Below, piece by piece: positions 37,983 to 46,417 of a stretch of 64,000 nucleotides of DNA. Each line of letters begins with the position of its first letter. Within the stretch, counting starts at the first letter, position 1. The DNA lies in assembly GCF_024753145.1 (NCBI RefSeq), contig NZ_JANUGU010000008.1:62001-126000 (forward strand). Direction: 5' to 3'. The stretch is from Massilia terrae (GTDB taxonomy: Bacteria; Pseudomonadota; Gammaproteobacteria; Burkholderiales; Burkholderiaceae_D). Made by a program: the position numbers and the translations under genes. The notes below the pieces were generated by a model that was given only the letters and a program-made list of their open reading frames with translations, was not told the origin of the DNA and did not search any database.

Positions 37983-38138
37983 TCATAGGGCGATCACTGC
38001 AGCCAAGGCACCTCGTTGGCGGGGGCTGAACAGGTGCTGGTGATGGTCGGCGCGCGGCGGCGGCTCCGGCAGCGCAGCCGCGCTGGCCGCCATCGAGCAG
38101 GCCGGCAGCACGGCGGCGAGCAGGCCTCTCACGCTCAC
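37983..38138 (-). pseudogene. Remnant of a secreted HxH-type metal hydrolase, or a tiny secreted protein
   Basis: A 51-codon frame starts at GTG 38138, overlapping the stop of the KimA-like gene as GTGA. It encodes a signal-peptide-like segment (RGLLAAVLPACSMAASAAAL) and then PEPPPRADHHQHLFSP, the look of an N-terminal amidohydrolase metal motif, and then stops. A run of five Cs follows SP: skipping one base gives PANEVPWLQ and another stop. So the gene is at most the beginning of a hydrolase, and the rest is absent; the convergent membrane-protein gene begins four bases away. Erosion or deletion is the simplest explanation. Confidence 0.5.
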
Positions 38139-40105
38139 ACCTTCATCGGCAGGATCACCATCTGCAGGCCTTCCAGGTGCAGGCGGCGCTGCACCGCCAG
38201 CGAAGCCTGGTTGTGCAGCAGGCGGGTGAACCAGTTATCGGTAGCGAACACCAGCTTGCTGGTGAAGTAGATCGAATTCGGGAACTGGTGGCTGATGCGT
38301 TCGCACATGCGCGTGATCTCCTCGACCGCGTCGGTACCGAAGCCGATGTAGGAGGCCGAGGCCATGCCGTGGCTCTGGCAGAAGTCGACGAAGAATTCCA
38401 GGGTCTCGGCCGCATCCTCGCGCATCTGCTCCATCGCGCCCTCGCCGCCGTAGACGTGGGCATCGACCGTGCGCGCATTCACGAACAGGAAGTTCTTGAA
38501 GTGGCCAGGGAACATGCGCTGCACCCACAGCAGGGCATGCAAGCCGCCGCCGCGCGAGGTGCCGACGATGAACACCGCGGTCTGCGCTTCCGGATCCGGC
38601 TCGATGGTCCCGGTTTCTGGCCCGAAAGGCTGGCTGGCGAACACATTGTCGACCGACTGGATCGCGCGCTTGGTCTCGCGGTAGTGGTTGCGGATGTAGA
38701 CGCACAGGCAGGCGATGGCGGCGATGATGGCGGCGGTGGCCCAGCCGCCCTGCAGGAAACGCTCGACCAGCAGGACCGCCAGGATGCCGGCGCAAATCAC
38801 GAAGCCGATCATCGACAGCACGAAGCGGCGGATCCAGCGCACGCCCTGCTCGTGATTATGACGATTGCGCCACCAGTACACGCACAGGCCGAACAGCGAG
38901 ATGGCAAAGGTCAGGAACACCGAGATCGAGTACAGCACCACCAGCAGCGTCACCTGGCCGCCGGTCCAGAACAGGATGATCAGCGCGGCGATGCCCATCA
39001 CCAGGATGCCGTTCTGGGTGACCAGGCGCGAGGACAGGTAGCGGAACTGGTGCGGCACCCAGGAATCGGAGGCCATGTTCGACAGCACCGAGGGCCCGCC
39101 GAGGAAGCCGGTATTGGCGGCCACGAACAGCAGGCCCGCCTCGAAGGCCAGCACCACGGCCAGCATCACCTGGTTGAGCAGCTGGCTGCCGATACCCATG
39201 TGCGCGATGATCGACTTGAAGGCGGTGGCGTTGAGGGTTTCGCCGGCGGTCGGATGGGCGTCCCACAGCAGGTAGAGCAGGATGATGCCGCCGGCCGTGA
39301 CCGACAGCGACAGCGCCATGTAGAACATCGTCATCTTGCCGGTGCGCACGCGCGGCTCGGCCAGCAGGTTGACGTTGTTGGACACCGCCTCCAGGCCGGT
39401 ATAGGTGCCGCCGCCCTGCGAATAGGCCAGCAGCAGCATGCCGGCCACACTGGTCCAGCCGATGCCCTGCGCCAGCGAGCGGGTGTCGGCCAGGGTGGTG
39501 GGCACCAGCTCGGGCAAGTGCGAGGCGTGGGCCACGATGCCGTACACGATCAGCACCAGGTGGGTGGCGACGAAGCCGAGGAAGATCGGCAGCAGGATCT
39601 GGATCGCTTCCTTCAGGCCGCGCAAATTCATCACGATCAGCGCGGCGATGAAGAAAGCCTCGGCCCACAGCTTGTAGGCCTGGAAGCCGAGCGGCAGGAA
39701 GGAGGCCAGCGCGTCGACGCCGGATGCGATCGAAATCGCGATCGTCAGCACGTAGTCGAGGATCAGGGCGCAGCCCGACACCAGGCCGAGATAGGGTCCG
39801 ACCAGCTTGGTGGCGACGCGGTAGCCGCCGCCGCCGGTGGGGAACAGTTCGATCACCTGGTTGTAGGCCAGCGCGATGATGAACACGGTGACCGCGGTGG
39901 CGATCGCCATGTACAGGCCAAGGTGGGTGTGGGCGCCCAGCGCGCGGAAAGTCTCTTCCGGTCCGTAGGAGGATGAGGACAGGCCGTCGGCGCCCAGCCC
40001 GACCCAGGCCAGGAAAGCGACCAGCGCCATCGAGTGGCGGGTCTCGCTTTTCATCGGGTCCAGCGGCTTGCCGAGGATGATCTCGCGTATCTTCTTGTTT
40101 TTCAT
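38135..40105 (-). CDS. APC-superfamily transporter, KimA-like (potassium uptake) with C-terminal cytosolic domain
   Basis: The 656-residue protein has a 12-helix APC fold and a soluble C-terminal domain from about residue 490. The start resembles the KimA group: IILGKPLDP, GADGLSSSSYGPEE, FPTGGGGYRVATKLVGPYLG and ALILDYVLTIAISIASGVDA. KimA is a high-affinity proton/potassium symporter; some relatives are amino-acid permeases, so the ion is an inference. The tail resembles a USP-type regulatory domain. ATG at 40105 is chosen, because a longer frame runs into the tRNA gene. Confidence 0.8.
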   Translation of the reverse strand: MKNKKIREIILGKPLDPMKSETRHSMALVAFLAWVGLGADGLSSSSYGPEETFRALGAHTHLGLYMAIATAVTVFIIALAYNQVIELFPTGGGGYRVATKLVGPYLGLVSGCALILDYVLTIAISIASGVDALASFLPLGFQAYKLWAEAFFIAALIVMNLRGLKEAIQILLPIFLGFVATHLVLIVYGIVAHASHLPELVPTTLADTRSLAQGIGWTSVAGMLLLAYSQGGGTYTGLEAVSNNVNLLAEPRVRTGKMTMFYMALSLSVTAGGIILLYLLWDAHPTAGETLNATAFKSIIAHMGIGSQLLNQVMLAVVLAFEAGLLFVAANTGFLGGPSVLSNMASDSWVPHQFRYLSSRLVTQNGILVMGIAALIILFWTGGQVTLLVVLYSISVFLTFAISLFGLCVYWWRNRHNHEQGVRWIRRFVLSMIGFVICAGILAVLLVERFLQGGWATAAIIAAIACLCVYIRNHYRETKRAIQSVDNVFASQPFGPETGTIEPDPEAQTAVFIVGTSRGGGLHALLWVQRMFPGHFKNFLFVNARTVDAHVYGGEGAMEQMREDAAETLEFFVDFCQSHGMASASYIGFGTDAVEEITRMCERISHQFPNSIYFTSKLVFATDNWFTRLLHNQASLAVQRRLHLEGLQMVILPMKV

Positions 40106-40206
40106 TGTGTCCGCCACCCTCGGGGAGGCTCTGTTTCTGAGTAAGGCGAGATGATACGCTGGAACGCCTTTCCTGCACACAGCACGCGTGCGCCACCGGG
40201 TGAAAG

Positions 40207-40235
40207 TTGCCGCTGCAGGGCAAATCAGAGATAAT
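40207..40235 (+). promoter_or_regulatory. Predicted tRNA-Leu promoter
   Basis: TTGCCG (40207-40212) and GATAAT (40230-40235) are 17 bases apart and end 13 bases before the mature tRNA. Confidence 0.65.
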
Positions 40236-40248
40236 GCGGCTCGCACCT

Positions 40249-40333
40249 GCCTCGGTGGTGAAATTGGTAGACGCAGCGGACTCAAAATCCGCCGCCGCAA
40301 GGCGTGCCGGTTCGATTCCGGCCCGAGGCACCA
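40249..40333 (+). tRNA. tRNA-Leu (anticodon CAA)
   Basis: This is an 85-base class II tRNA with acceptor arms GCCTCGG and CCGAGGC, a D-loop GGTGGTGAAATTGGTAGAC, an anticodon stem GCGGA/TCCGC enclosing CTCAAAA (anticodon CAA), a long variable arm, and GGTTCGATTCC as the T-arm. The 3' ACCA is encoded. It decodes UUG. Confidence 0.97.
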
Positions 40334-40346
40334 GGATTACGTAAGA

Positions 40347-40371
40347 AAGCACCGCTTGCCGGTGCTTTTTT
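40347..40371 (+). terminator. Intrinsic terminator after tRNA-Leu
   Basis: AAGCACCG pairs with CGGTGCTT around a short loop, followed by TTTT. Confidence 0.85.
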
Positions 40372-40416
40372 CATTTCCGGCCCCGCTTTCCCGTCCCGCA
40401 GCCTTCATTCTCGGTC

Positions 40417-40442
40417 GTAAAACTGGGGTAAATTAACGTAAA
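40417..40442 (+). promoter_or_regulatory. CpxR-type binding repeats upstream of the response regulator
   Basis: Three GTAAA units occur at 40417, 40428 and 40438. The last two form a perfect GTAAA-N5-GTAAA box (GTAAATTAACGTAAA), the consensus for CpxR. They lie about 70-95 bases before the gene at 40511. A -10-like TATCAT at 40482-40487 lacks a good -35, as expected for an activated promoter. Confidence 0.75.
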
Positions 40443-40510
40443 GAAAGCTGGCCCGCCCGGCAGCGGCGGCGCGCCCGCCGGTATCATGAGGCTTCCCACG
40501 GAGGTTAGGC

Positions 40511-41200
40511 ATGACGAAGGTTTTGTTGGTCGACGACGATGTTGAGCTGGTCGACATGTTGAAGGAATACCTGGAGCAGGAAGGCTACGAGATCACGGCC
40601 GTGCACAATGGCGCGGACGGGCTGGCGCAGGCCAACAGCGGCCAGTTCGCGATCGCGGTGCTGGACGTGATGATGCCGCGCCTGCAAGGCATGGAGACGC
40701 TGCGCCAGCTGCGCCAGCGCAGCCAGATGCCGGTGCTGATGCTGACCGCCAAGGGCGACGACGCCGACCGCATCCTCGGCCTGGAACTGGGCGCCGACGA
40801 CTACGTGTCCAAGCCATGCACGCCGCGCGAGCTGTCGGCGCGGATTCGCGCGATCCTGCGCCGCACCCAGCAGGCCCCGGCCGCGGCCGAAGGCGCCAGC
40901 CAGTTGGTGATCGGCAAGCTGGCCATGTGGCCGGAACAGCGCCGCGTGCACTGGGATGGCGGCGCGGTGGCGCTGACCAGCACCGAATTCAACCTGCTGG
41001 AGGTGCTGGCGCGCAATGCCGGCCACACCGTCAGCAAGCAGGAACTGTCGGAAAAAGGCCTGTTCCGCCCGCTCGCGCGCTTCGACCGCAACGTGGACGT
41101 GCACATGAGCAGCCTGCGCCACAAGCTGGGCACGCTGTCGGACGGGCGTTCCTGCATCCAGACCGTGCACCGCCAGGGCTACGTGCTGGTCAAGGACTGA
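40511..41200 (+). CDS. CpxR-like response regulator
   Basis: The 229-residue OmpR-family regulator has a receiver domain with acidic pocket VDDD, phosphoacceptor Asp52 in AVLDVMMP, the conserved Thr in MLTAKGDD and Lys in YVSKPC, then a winged-helix domain (TSTEFNLLEVLARNAG; DVHMSSLRHKLG). It is closest to CpxR. The next gene starts one base after its stop, so the two form an operon. It probably binds the GTAAA repeats upstream and those before the Spy/CpxP gene. Confidence 0.9.
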   Translation: MTKVLLVDDDVELVDMLKEYLEQEGYEITAVHNGADGLAQANSGQFAIAVLDVMMPRLQGMETLRQLRQRSQMPVLMLTAKGDDADRILGLELGADDYVSKPCTPRELSARIRAILRRTQQAPAAAEGASQLVIGKLAMWPEQRRVHWDGGAVALTSTEFNLLEVLARNAGHTVSKQELSEKGLFRPLARFDRNVDVHMSSLRHKLGTLSDGRSCIQTVHRQGYVLVKD

Positions 41201-41201
41201 C

Positions 41202-42617
41202 ATGGGGCGTTTGTTCTGGAAGTTCTTCTTTGCGTCCTGGCTGGTGCAGGCGATCGCGGTGCTGGCGCTCAGCACCGGGGTCTGGTTCAAGGACAAGAAC
41301 GCGGCGCGGCGCAATGCGCGGGTCGACTTCGGGCCGCCGGCCGCCTTCGCGGTCGATGCGGCTGCGCACACGCTGCGCTACGGCGGCCTGCAGGCGCTGC
41401 GCGCGCTGCTGCAGGAACATGGCTGGCTGGCCGTGTACGCGGTGGACAGCAAGGACCACGAACTGCTGGACCGCACCACCAGCCCCACCCTGCTGCAGCA
41501 ATTGCGCCAGCTGCACGAGACCGATCCGAACTCGCATGCCCTGCAGGAAGTGAAGACGCAGGACGAGACCTGGCTGCTGTTCGCGGCGCGCCAGCCGCGC
41601 CCGCCGGGCGGCGCGGTCGGCGGGGTGCACCCGGCGGCCACCAGCGGCCTCGGCGCCATGCGCGGAACGGGCGACGGCATCATCCCGCGCGCACACCGGC
41701 CGCCGCGCGACAATTACTTCCCCGTGATGCCGATGCTGCTGGCGATGCTGGGCAGCCTGGTGTCGGCGGCGCTGATGGCCTGGCACTTCGCCAAGCCGAT
41801 CCGGCGCCTGCGCAACGCGGTCGACGCCGTGGCCCACGGCAAGCTCGATACCCGGGTCGGCGCCCCGGCCAAGGGCGGCGACGAGCTGACCGAACTGTCG
41901 CGCGACTTCGACCGCATGGCGCAGCAGCTCGAAAACTCGGCGGATGCGCAGCGCCAGCTGCTGCACGATGTGTCGCACGAGATGCGCTCGCCGCTGGCGC
42001 GTCTGCAGGCGGCGATCGGGCTGGCGCGGCAGCGGCCGGAGCGGGTCGACACCTGGCTCGACCGCATCGAGCGCGAGAGCGAGCGCATGGACGGGATGAT
42101 TGGCGACGTGCTGGCGCTGGCGCGGCTGGACGGCGGGGTCGACCAGGCGCTGGACGAGGACATCAGCGTGGACGAGCTGGTGGCGCAGGTGGCGGACGAC
42201 GCCGGCTTCGAGGCGCAGGCGGCGGGCAAGTCGGTGCGGATCGAGGCGCACGGTCCGGCCAGCGTGCGCGGCAGCGCCGAGCTGCTGCACAGCGCGATCG
42301 AGAATGTGATGCGCAACGCCGTCAAGCACACCCCGGAGGGCAGCGAGGTGACGGTCACGGTCAGCCGCGATGAGGCGGCGCGCAAGGTGCGCATCAGCGT
42401 GTGCGACCAGGGGCCGGGCGTGCCGCCGGGCGAGCTGGAGCTGATCTTCCGCCCCTTCCAGCGCGGCAGCCAGAACGGCAACCTGCCAGGCAACGGCCTG
42501 GGCCTGGCGATCGCCGACCGCGTGGTGCGCAAGCACGGCGGCAGCATCCACGCGCACAACCGCGACAGCGGCGGCCTGTGCGTCGAGATCGCGCTGCCGC
42601 TGGCGGAACATGCCTGA
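41202..42617 (+). CDS. CpxA-like sensor histidine kinase
   Basis: The 471-residue kinase has membrane helices at about residues 10-27 and 176-194 with a periplasmic sensor of about 145 residues, then HAMP (about 195-250), the phosphoacceptor His259 in LLHDVSHEMRSPLARL, the N box ENVMRNAVKHTP, G1 DQGPGV and G2 GNGLGLAIADRVV. It would detect envelope stress and phosphorylate the partner regulator. The periplasmic loop is longer in GG/Pro-rich sequence (QPRPPGGAVGG) than usual. Confidence 0.9.
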   Translation: MGRLFWKFFFASWLVQAIAVLALSTGVWFKDKNAARRNARVDFGPPAAFAVDAAAHTLRYGGLQALRALLQEHGWLAVYAVDSKDHELLDRTTSPTLLQQLRQLHETDPNSHALQEVKTQDETWLLFAARQPRPPGGAVGGVHPAATSGLGAMRGTGDGIIPRAHRPPRDNYFPVMPMLLAMLGSLVSAALMAWHFAKPIRRLRNAVDAVAHGKLDTRVGAPAKGGDELTELSRDFDRMAQQLENSADAQRQLLHDVSHEMRSPLARLQAAIGLARQRPERVDTWLDRIERESERMDGMIGDVLALARLDGGVDQALDEDISVDELVAQVADDAGFEAQAAGKSVRIEAHGPASVRGSAELLHSAIENVMRNAVKHTPEGSEVTVTVSRDEAARKVRISVCDQGPGVPPGELELIFRPFQRGSQNGNLPGNGLGLAIADRVVRKHGGSIHAHNRDSGGLCVEIALPLAEHA

Positions 42618-42632
42618 TTTACAAAACTTTGC
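42618..42632 (+). promoter_or_regulatory. CpxR-type site before the Spy/CpxP gene
   Basis: TTTAC-AAAAC-TTTGC is the reverse-complement form of GTAAA-N5-GTAAA with one mismatch. It begins at the kinase stop codon and lies about 75 bases before the gene at 42705. A TACACT -10 box at 42665 has a poor -35. Confidence 0.55.
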
Positions 42633-42704
42633 TCTGCTGTACAGGAATTAACGGGACCGCTGGCTACACTGCCAGCACCCGTTTTTTATTTTGAAAGGAC
42701 AGCA

Positions 42705-43265
42705 ATGCACACCTTCTCTCGTACGATCCGCCGCAGCGCGCTGGTGCTGGCGCTGCTGCCGGCGTTGGCCCTGGCCCAGCGGGGGCCGATGCGCGATGGC
42801 GGCCACCCGCCGTTCGGCCAATTCGGCTGCGGCATGGCGGGCGGCCCGGGGATGGCGTCGCATCCTGGCATGGGTCATGGGATGGGCCATGGCGGCATGC
42901 TGGCCCGGCTGCAGCTGGACGAGGCGCAACAGGACAAGCTGTTCGCGCTGCGCCACGACATGGAGCCGCAGCAGCGGACCCTGCACAAGCAGGCCATGAA
43001 GGCGCACAAGGCGCTGGCCGAGCTGGGGCGGTCGGGGCAGTTCTCGGATGCGCAGGCGAAGCCGCTGGCGGACAGCCTGGCGCAGGCCGAGGCTGGCCTG
43101 GCGCTGATGCGGGCGCGCTTCGAAAGCCAGGTGTTCGCGATCCTGACGCCGGAGCAGCGCCAGCGGCTGGCGCAGCCGTGCGGGATGCCGATGGAGCGTG
43201 GCGCGCGCGGCCCGCGTGGCGGTGCGCGCGCTGGCGAGCGTGCGCCGAAACCTGACGCGCATTAA
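42705..43265 (+). CDS. Spy/CpxP-family periplasmic protein
   Basis: The 186-residue secreted protein has a signal peptide (ALVLALLPALALAQ), a His/Met/Gly-rich segment (PGMGHGMGHGGM), and a helical Spy/CpxP core with the LTPEQRQRL motif near residue 145 (LQLDEAQQDKLF is the first copy). Family members chaperone periplasmic proteins and feed back on CpxA. The metal-like His/Met stretch suggests it may also bind copper, as in some relatives. AAAGGA precedes the ATG. Placement after the two-component genes suits a regulon target. Confidence 0.85.
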   Translation: MHTFSRTIRRSALVLALLPALALAQRGPMRDGGHPPFGQFGCGMAGGPGMASHPGMGHGMGHGGMLARLQLDEAQQDKLFALRHDMEPQQRTLHKQAMKAHKALAELGRSGQFSDAQAKPLADSLAQAEAGLALMRARFESQVFAILTPEQRQRLAQPCGMPMERGARGPRGGARAGERAPKPDAH

Positions 43266-43274
43266 TCGAGTTGC

Positions 43275-43451
43275 CCGTCATCCCGGCGCAGGCCGGGACC
43301 CATGGACAATTTGAGTTTTCGAAAAGTCGATGCTGCTGGCCCGCTCACTCAGCATGGGTCCCGGCCTGCGCCGGGGCGACGGCCGGGGGTGAAAGCTAGC
43401 GTTAGCAGCCTGTGCGCTCAGCATGGGTTCCCGCCTGCGCGGGAACGACGG
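43275..43451. repeat. REP-like repeats, unit B (three arms)
   Basis: Three 29-base arms lie at 43275-43303, 43354-43382 and 43423-43451. The first is inverted relative to the second and third. They carry the same CCCGGCGCAGGCCGGG-type core as unit A, or a CCCGCCTGCGCGGG variant in the third arm. The block fills most of the gap between the convergent Spy/CpxP and cytochrome c genes. Confidence 0.85.
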
Positions 43452-43459
43452 CATGTTGG

Positions 43460-44239
43460 CTAACGGCTCGCGTAATAGCGCACCAGCTCGTCGATCTCCT
43501 GCGGCGTCAGCAGGTGCGCGGCGTTGCGCATCTGGCGGTTGATGTCATTGGCGCGGGCGCCGCTGTGGAAAGCCAGCAGCTGGGCGCGCAGGTAGTCGGC
43601 GTTCATGCCGTCCAGCGTCGGCGTGGCCGGGCGCCGCACATTCGGGCTGTGGCACGACGCGCAGGCGCCGACGTTGCGCATCGGGTCACCGTCGCGCACC
43701 AGGCGCGGCGTGGCCGGCCCCACCCGGTCCGGGGTCGGTCTGTCGCGGGTCTGGCTGGCGTAGTACACGGCCAGGTCGCGCATGTCCTGCTCGGACAGGT
43801 TCGCCACCAGCGGTTGCATGATGGCGCTCTGCCGGTGCCCGGACTTGAAATCGCGCAGCTGCTTGTACAGGCTGGAGGCCTGCTGCCCCGCAAGGTGCGG
43901 CGTGCCGGCCGGACTGGTGCCCTGGGCGCCGTGGCACATCGTGCAGGCCAGCGCCAGCGTGGCCCCATGCCCCACCTGCTGCGGCGTGGTGGCGCCCATC
44001 ATGTCGGCGCTGACCACGACACTGGTCGGGTACACGGCCTTCTCTTCCGGCAAGCTGGCGTTCTCGAATCGCCCCGGCGCCCCGGCCGCGCTGCAGATCG
44101 CATCCCACAGGCTCTCGCCGCTGGCGTGCGCGCGCGGCAGCCAGACCAGGCCGACCAGCGCCGCGATGACGAAGACCACCAGCAGCGCCAGCACGCTGCC
44201 GGTGAACCAGCGGTTCCGGGTGCTGAAGATCTCGCTCAT
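43460..44239 (-). CDS. Membrane-anchored diheme cytochrome c
   Basis: The 259-residue protein has an N-terminal membrane helix (about residues 13-33) and a periplasmic part with two heme c sites, CTMCH near residue 99 and CASCH near residue 193. It overlaps the oxidase subunit I gene by four bases (ATGA), so it is part of the same unit. It may pass electrons to the oxidase or serve as its CcoP-like attached subunit. It ends nine bases from the repeat block. Confidence 0.85.
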   Translation of the reverse strand: MSEIFSTRNRWFTGSVLALLVVFVIAALVGLVWLPRAHASGESLWDAICSAAGAPGRFENASLPEEKAVYPTSVVVSADMMGATTPQQVGHGATLALACTMCHGAQGTSPAGTPHLAGQQASSLYKQLRDFKSGHRQSAIMQPLVANLSEQDMRDLAVYYASQTRDRPTPDRVGPATPRLVRDGDPMRNVGACASCHSPNVRRPATPTLDGMNADYLRAQLLAFHSGARANDINRQMRNAAHLLTPQEIDELVRYYASR

Positions 44240-45867
44240 GGATGGCCTCCCACCGGCACCGCCGGCACCGATGTCTGCGGCAGCGCCATCAGCTGCCCGA
44301 TCGGGTAGCCGTAATTCACCACCGACAGCCCGATCATCAGCGCCAGCCACAGGGCGAAACCGTTGAGCGCGAGCGGCACCCGCGCGACCGCGTGCACCGG
44401 CTGGCTGAAGCGGAACTCGGGCAGCGTGACGCGGGCGCCGCCGTGGCCACGCAGCAGCACGATGATGAACAGCAGCCCCGAGATCACCAGCAGCAGCCCG
44501 CCGAAGAAGCTGAGCACGACCGTGATGGCCTGTGGCGCGATGGCCGGGTTGCTGTAGTCGAAATAGGCCATGCGGCGCGGCATGCCCATCACGCCGACCA
44601 CGTGCCAGGGGAAGGTCAGGATGATCATGCCGACGAACCACAGCCACAGCTGGGTCTTCATCAGCCCGCCCGCGTGCAGGCCGCGTCCCGTCAGGTGCGG
44701 CCACAGGTCGTAGCTGAGCGCGAAATACATGATGACGATGGCGCCGGCAAAGATCAGGTGGAAGTGGCCGGTGATCCATTGCGTGTTGTGCACGGCAAAG
44801 TCGAGCTGGTAGCTCATGTTGATCAGGCCGCCCGCGCCGCCGAAGCCGAGCAGGATGAAGGAGAAGGCAAGCGCCAGCATCATCGGGTTGTGCCAGGGCA
44901 GCGATTTGACCCAGCCCAGCGCGCCGCGGCCGCCGCGCAGCCGTCCGGCGATCTCGACCGAAGCCGTGATGGTGAACACGGTCAGCAGGGTCGGCACCGA
45001 CACCATGGCGGTGAACACGGCGTGCAGGAACTTGATGCCGGAGCCGACTTGCGGGTCCTGGAACAGGTGGTGGATGCCGATCGGCATCGAGAACACGAGG
45101 AAGAGCACGAAGGAAATGCGGGCCATGGTGTCGCTGTACAGGCGCCCGCCGATGGCGCGCGGCACCAGGGTGTAGAAGGCGATATAGGCCGGCATCAGCC
45201 AGAAGTAGACGATGGCGTGCAGGGTCCAGGAGAAAAACACGCGCGCCAGGCCGGCGTCGATGGTGGTCTTGAAGCCAAGCGCCACCGGCAGGATCATGAA
45301 CAGGATCTCGATCGCGGCGCCGAGCGAGGTCCAGGCCCACAGGTAGGCGCCGGCCACGTTGGCGAACATCGGCAGCGGCACCGCCACGCCCGGGTTGGCC
45401 TTCTTCCATACGTGCAGGTTGACCGACATCAGCGCCACCCAGACCCAGGAGCCGACCACCACCAGCACGATGCCGATGTAGTAGGCCGGGTGCCCGATCA
45501 GGGGCGGATAGAAGGTGTACAGCACCGAGGACAGGCCCATCGATACCGGAGCCATGGCGATCAGCACGCCGGCCGCCAGCAGGAAGAAGCCGAACCAGGC
45601 CCAGCGCTTGCCGACCAGCGCCTGCTTCAGCGACAGCTCGACGATGGCGTAGCCGAAGCCCATCGCGACCAGGGTCGGGAACACATAGCCCATGGCGGAG
45701 CCGTGCGCGGTCACCGAGCGGTAGTACAGTTCCGGGTTGCCGATCCAGTCGTGCAGGGGACTGCGGATGTACATCTGCCATTCGCCCAGCAGCAGCGCGG
45801 CGAAGAAGGCGGCGAACGCGACCCAGAAGTGGGCCAGCACCAGGCGTTTGGTCTCGTTACTCAACAC
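44236..45867 (-). CDS. B-type heme-copper oxidase subunit I (ba3/CbaA-like)
   Basis: The 543-residue protein has about 13 membrane helices and the ligands of an oxidase. They include HAIVYFWLMPAY (CuB His with the cross-linked Tyr spaced as in B-type oxidases), GIHHLFQDP (the CuB His pair) and GHFHLIFAG (heme ligands). The helix pattern and lack of the usual A-type D-channel motifs place it in the B family rather than aa3. The start is GTG at 45867 with AGGAGG seven bases upstream, inside the 3' end of subunit II. It reduces oxygen to water while pumping protons. Confidence 0.9.
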   Translation of the reverse strand: MLSNETKRLVLAHFWVAFAAFFAALLLGEWQMYIRSPLHDWIGNPELYYRSVTAHGSAMGYVFPTLVAMGFGYAIVELSLKQALVGKRWAWFGFFLLAAGVLIAMAPVSMGLSSVLYTFYPPLIGHPAYYIGIVLVVVGSWVWVALMSVNLHVWKKANPGVAVPLPMFANVAGAYLWAWTSLGAAIEILFMILPVALGFKTTIDAGLARVFFSWTLHAIVYFWLMPAYIAFYTLVPRAIGGRLYSDTMARISFVLFLVFSMPIGIHHLFQDPQVGSGIKFLHAVFTAMVSVPTLLTVFTITASVEIAGRLRGGRGALGWVKSLPWHNPMMLALAFSFILLGFGGAGGLINMSYQLDFAVHNTQWITGHFHLIFAGAIVIMYFALSYDLWPHLTGRGLHAGGLMKTQLWLWFVGMIILTFPWHVVGVMGMPRRMAYFDYSNPAIAPQAITVVLSFFGGLLLVISGLLFIIVLLRGHGGARVTLPEFRFSQPVHAVARVPLALNGFALWLALMIGLSVVNYGYPIGQLMALPQTSVPAVPVGGHP

Positions 45868-46417
45868 AGCTCAACCTCCTGGAGGTGGCGGCGCGGCGCA
45901 GGAAATCGGCCTTGTCGATGATCTGCACATGGGCCCACATGGCCGCGTGACCGGTGCCGCAGAATTCGTGGCAGGGCATGACGTGCTCGCCGGGTTCGGA
46001 GAAGCGGGTGCGGAAGTTCGAGATGTAGCCCGGCACCAGCATCATGTTGACGTTGGTGCGGTCGATCGAGAAGCCGTGCACCACATCGGCCGCGGTGGCG
46101 CGGACCCGGATCGGCGTGTCGGCCGGCAGCAGGATGCATTGCGGGGTGAAGGAATACTGGTTGGCCAGCACCCGCAGCGTGACCGAGCCGTCGTTCTCGA
46201 CCGCGCTGCCGAGATTGGTCTCGACGAATTCGCCGGCGATGTGCAGGGTCGAGGGATCGATGGTTTCGGTGCGCACCGGCGGCATCGAGGCCCAGTGCAG
46301 GCTCATATAGCCCATCATGCACAGCAGGAACAGGATGACGGCGCCGACCACCATGCCCCAGCGCCGTTCGGCGGCGACGGCGACGGATTCGGACGGGTGG
46401 GTGTCGTGGGTGGCCAT
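45857..46417 (-). CDS. Cytochrome c oxidase subunit II with CuA site
   Basis: The 186-residue protein has one membrane helix (about residues 20-40) and a cupredoxin domain. The CuA ligands are visible as VVHGFSI for the first His and CHEFCGTGHAAM for the two Cys, second His and Met. It accepts electrons from a soluble cytochrome c. ATG at 46417 overlaps the small subunit stop as TGATG. It overlaps subunit I by 11 bases. Confidence 0.93.
   Translation of the reverse strand: MATHDTHPSESVAVAAERRWGMVVGAVILFLLCMMGYMSLHWASMPPVRTETIDPSTLHIAGEFVETNLGSAVENDGSVTLRVLANQYSFTPQCILLPADTPIRVRATAADVVHGFSIDRTNVNMMLVPGYISNFRTRFSEPGEHVMPCHEFCGTGHAAMWAHVQIIDKADFLRRAATSRRLSCVE

Noticed and set aside
37980-40248. 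Cyclic di-AMP riboswitch or other leader for the KimA-like gene
   Set aside because: No riboswitch-like conserved pairing was seen in the short leader between the gene and the tRNA.
43460-45781. Minus-strand frame reading from the oxidase into the cytochrome gene as one long protein
   Set aside because: It is the cytochrome frame extended upstream through the out-of-frame oxidase gene. The true start MSEIF at 44239 overlaps the oxidase stop.
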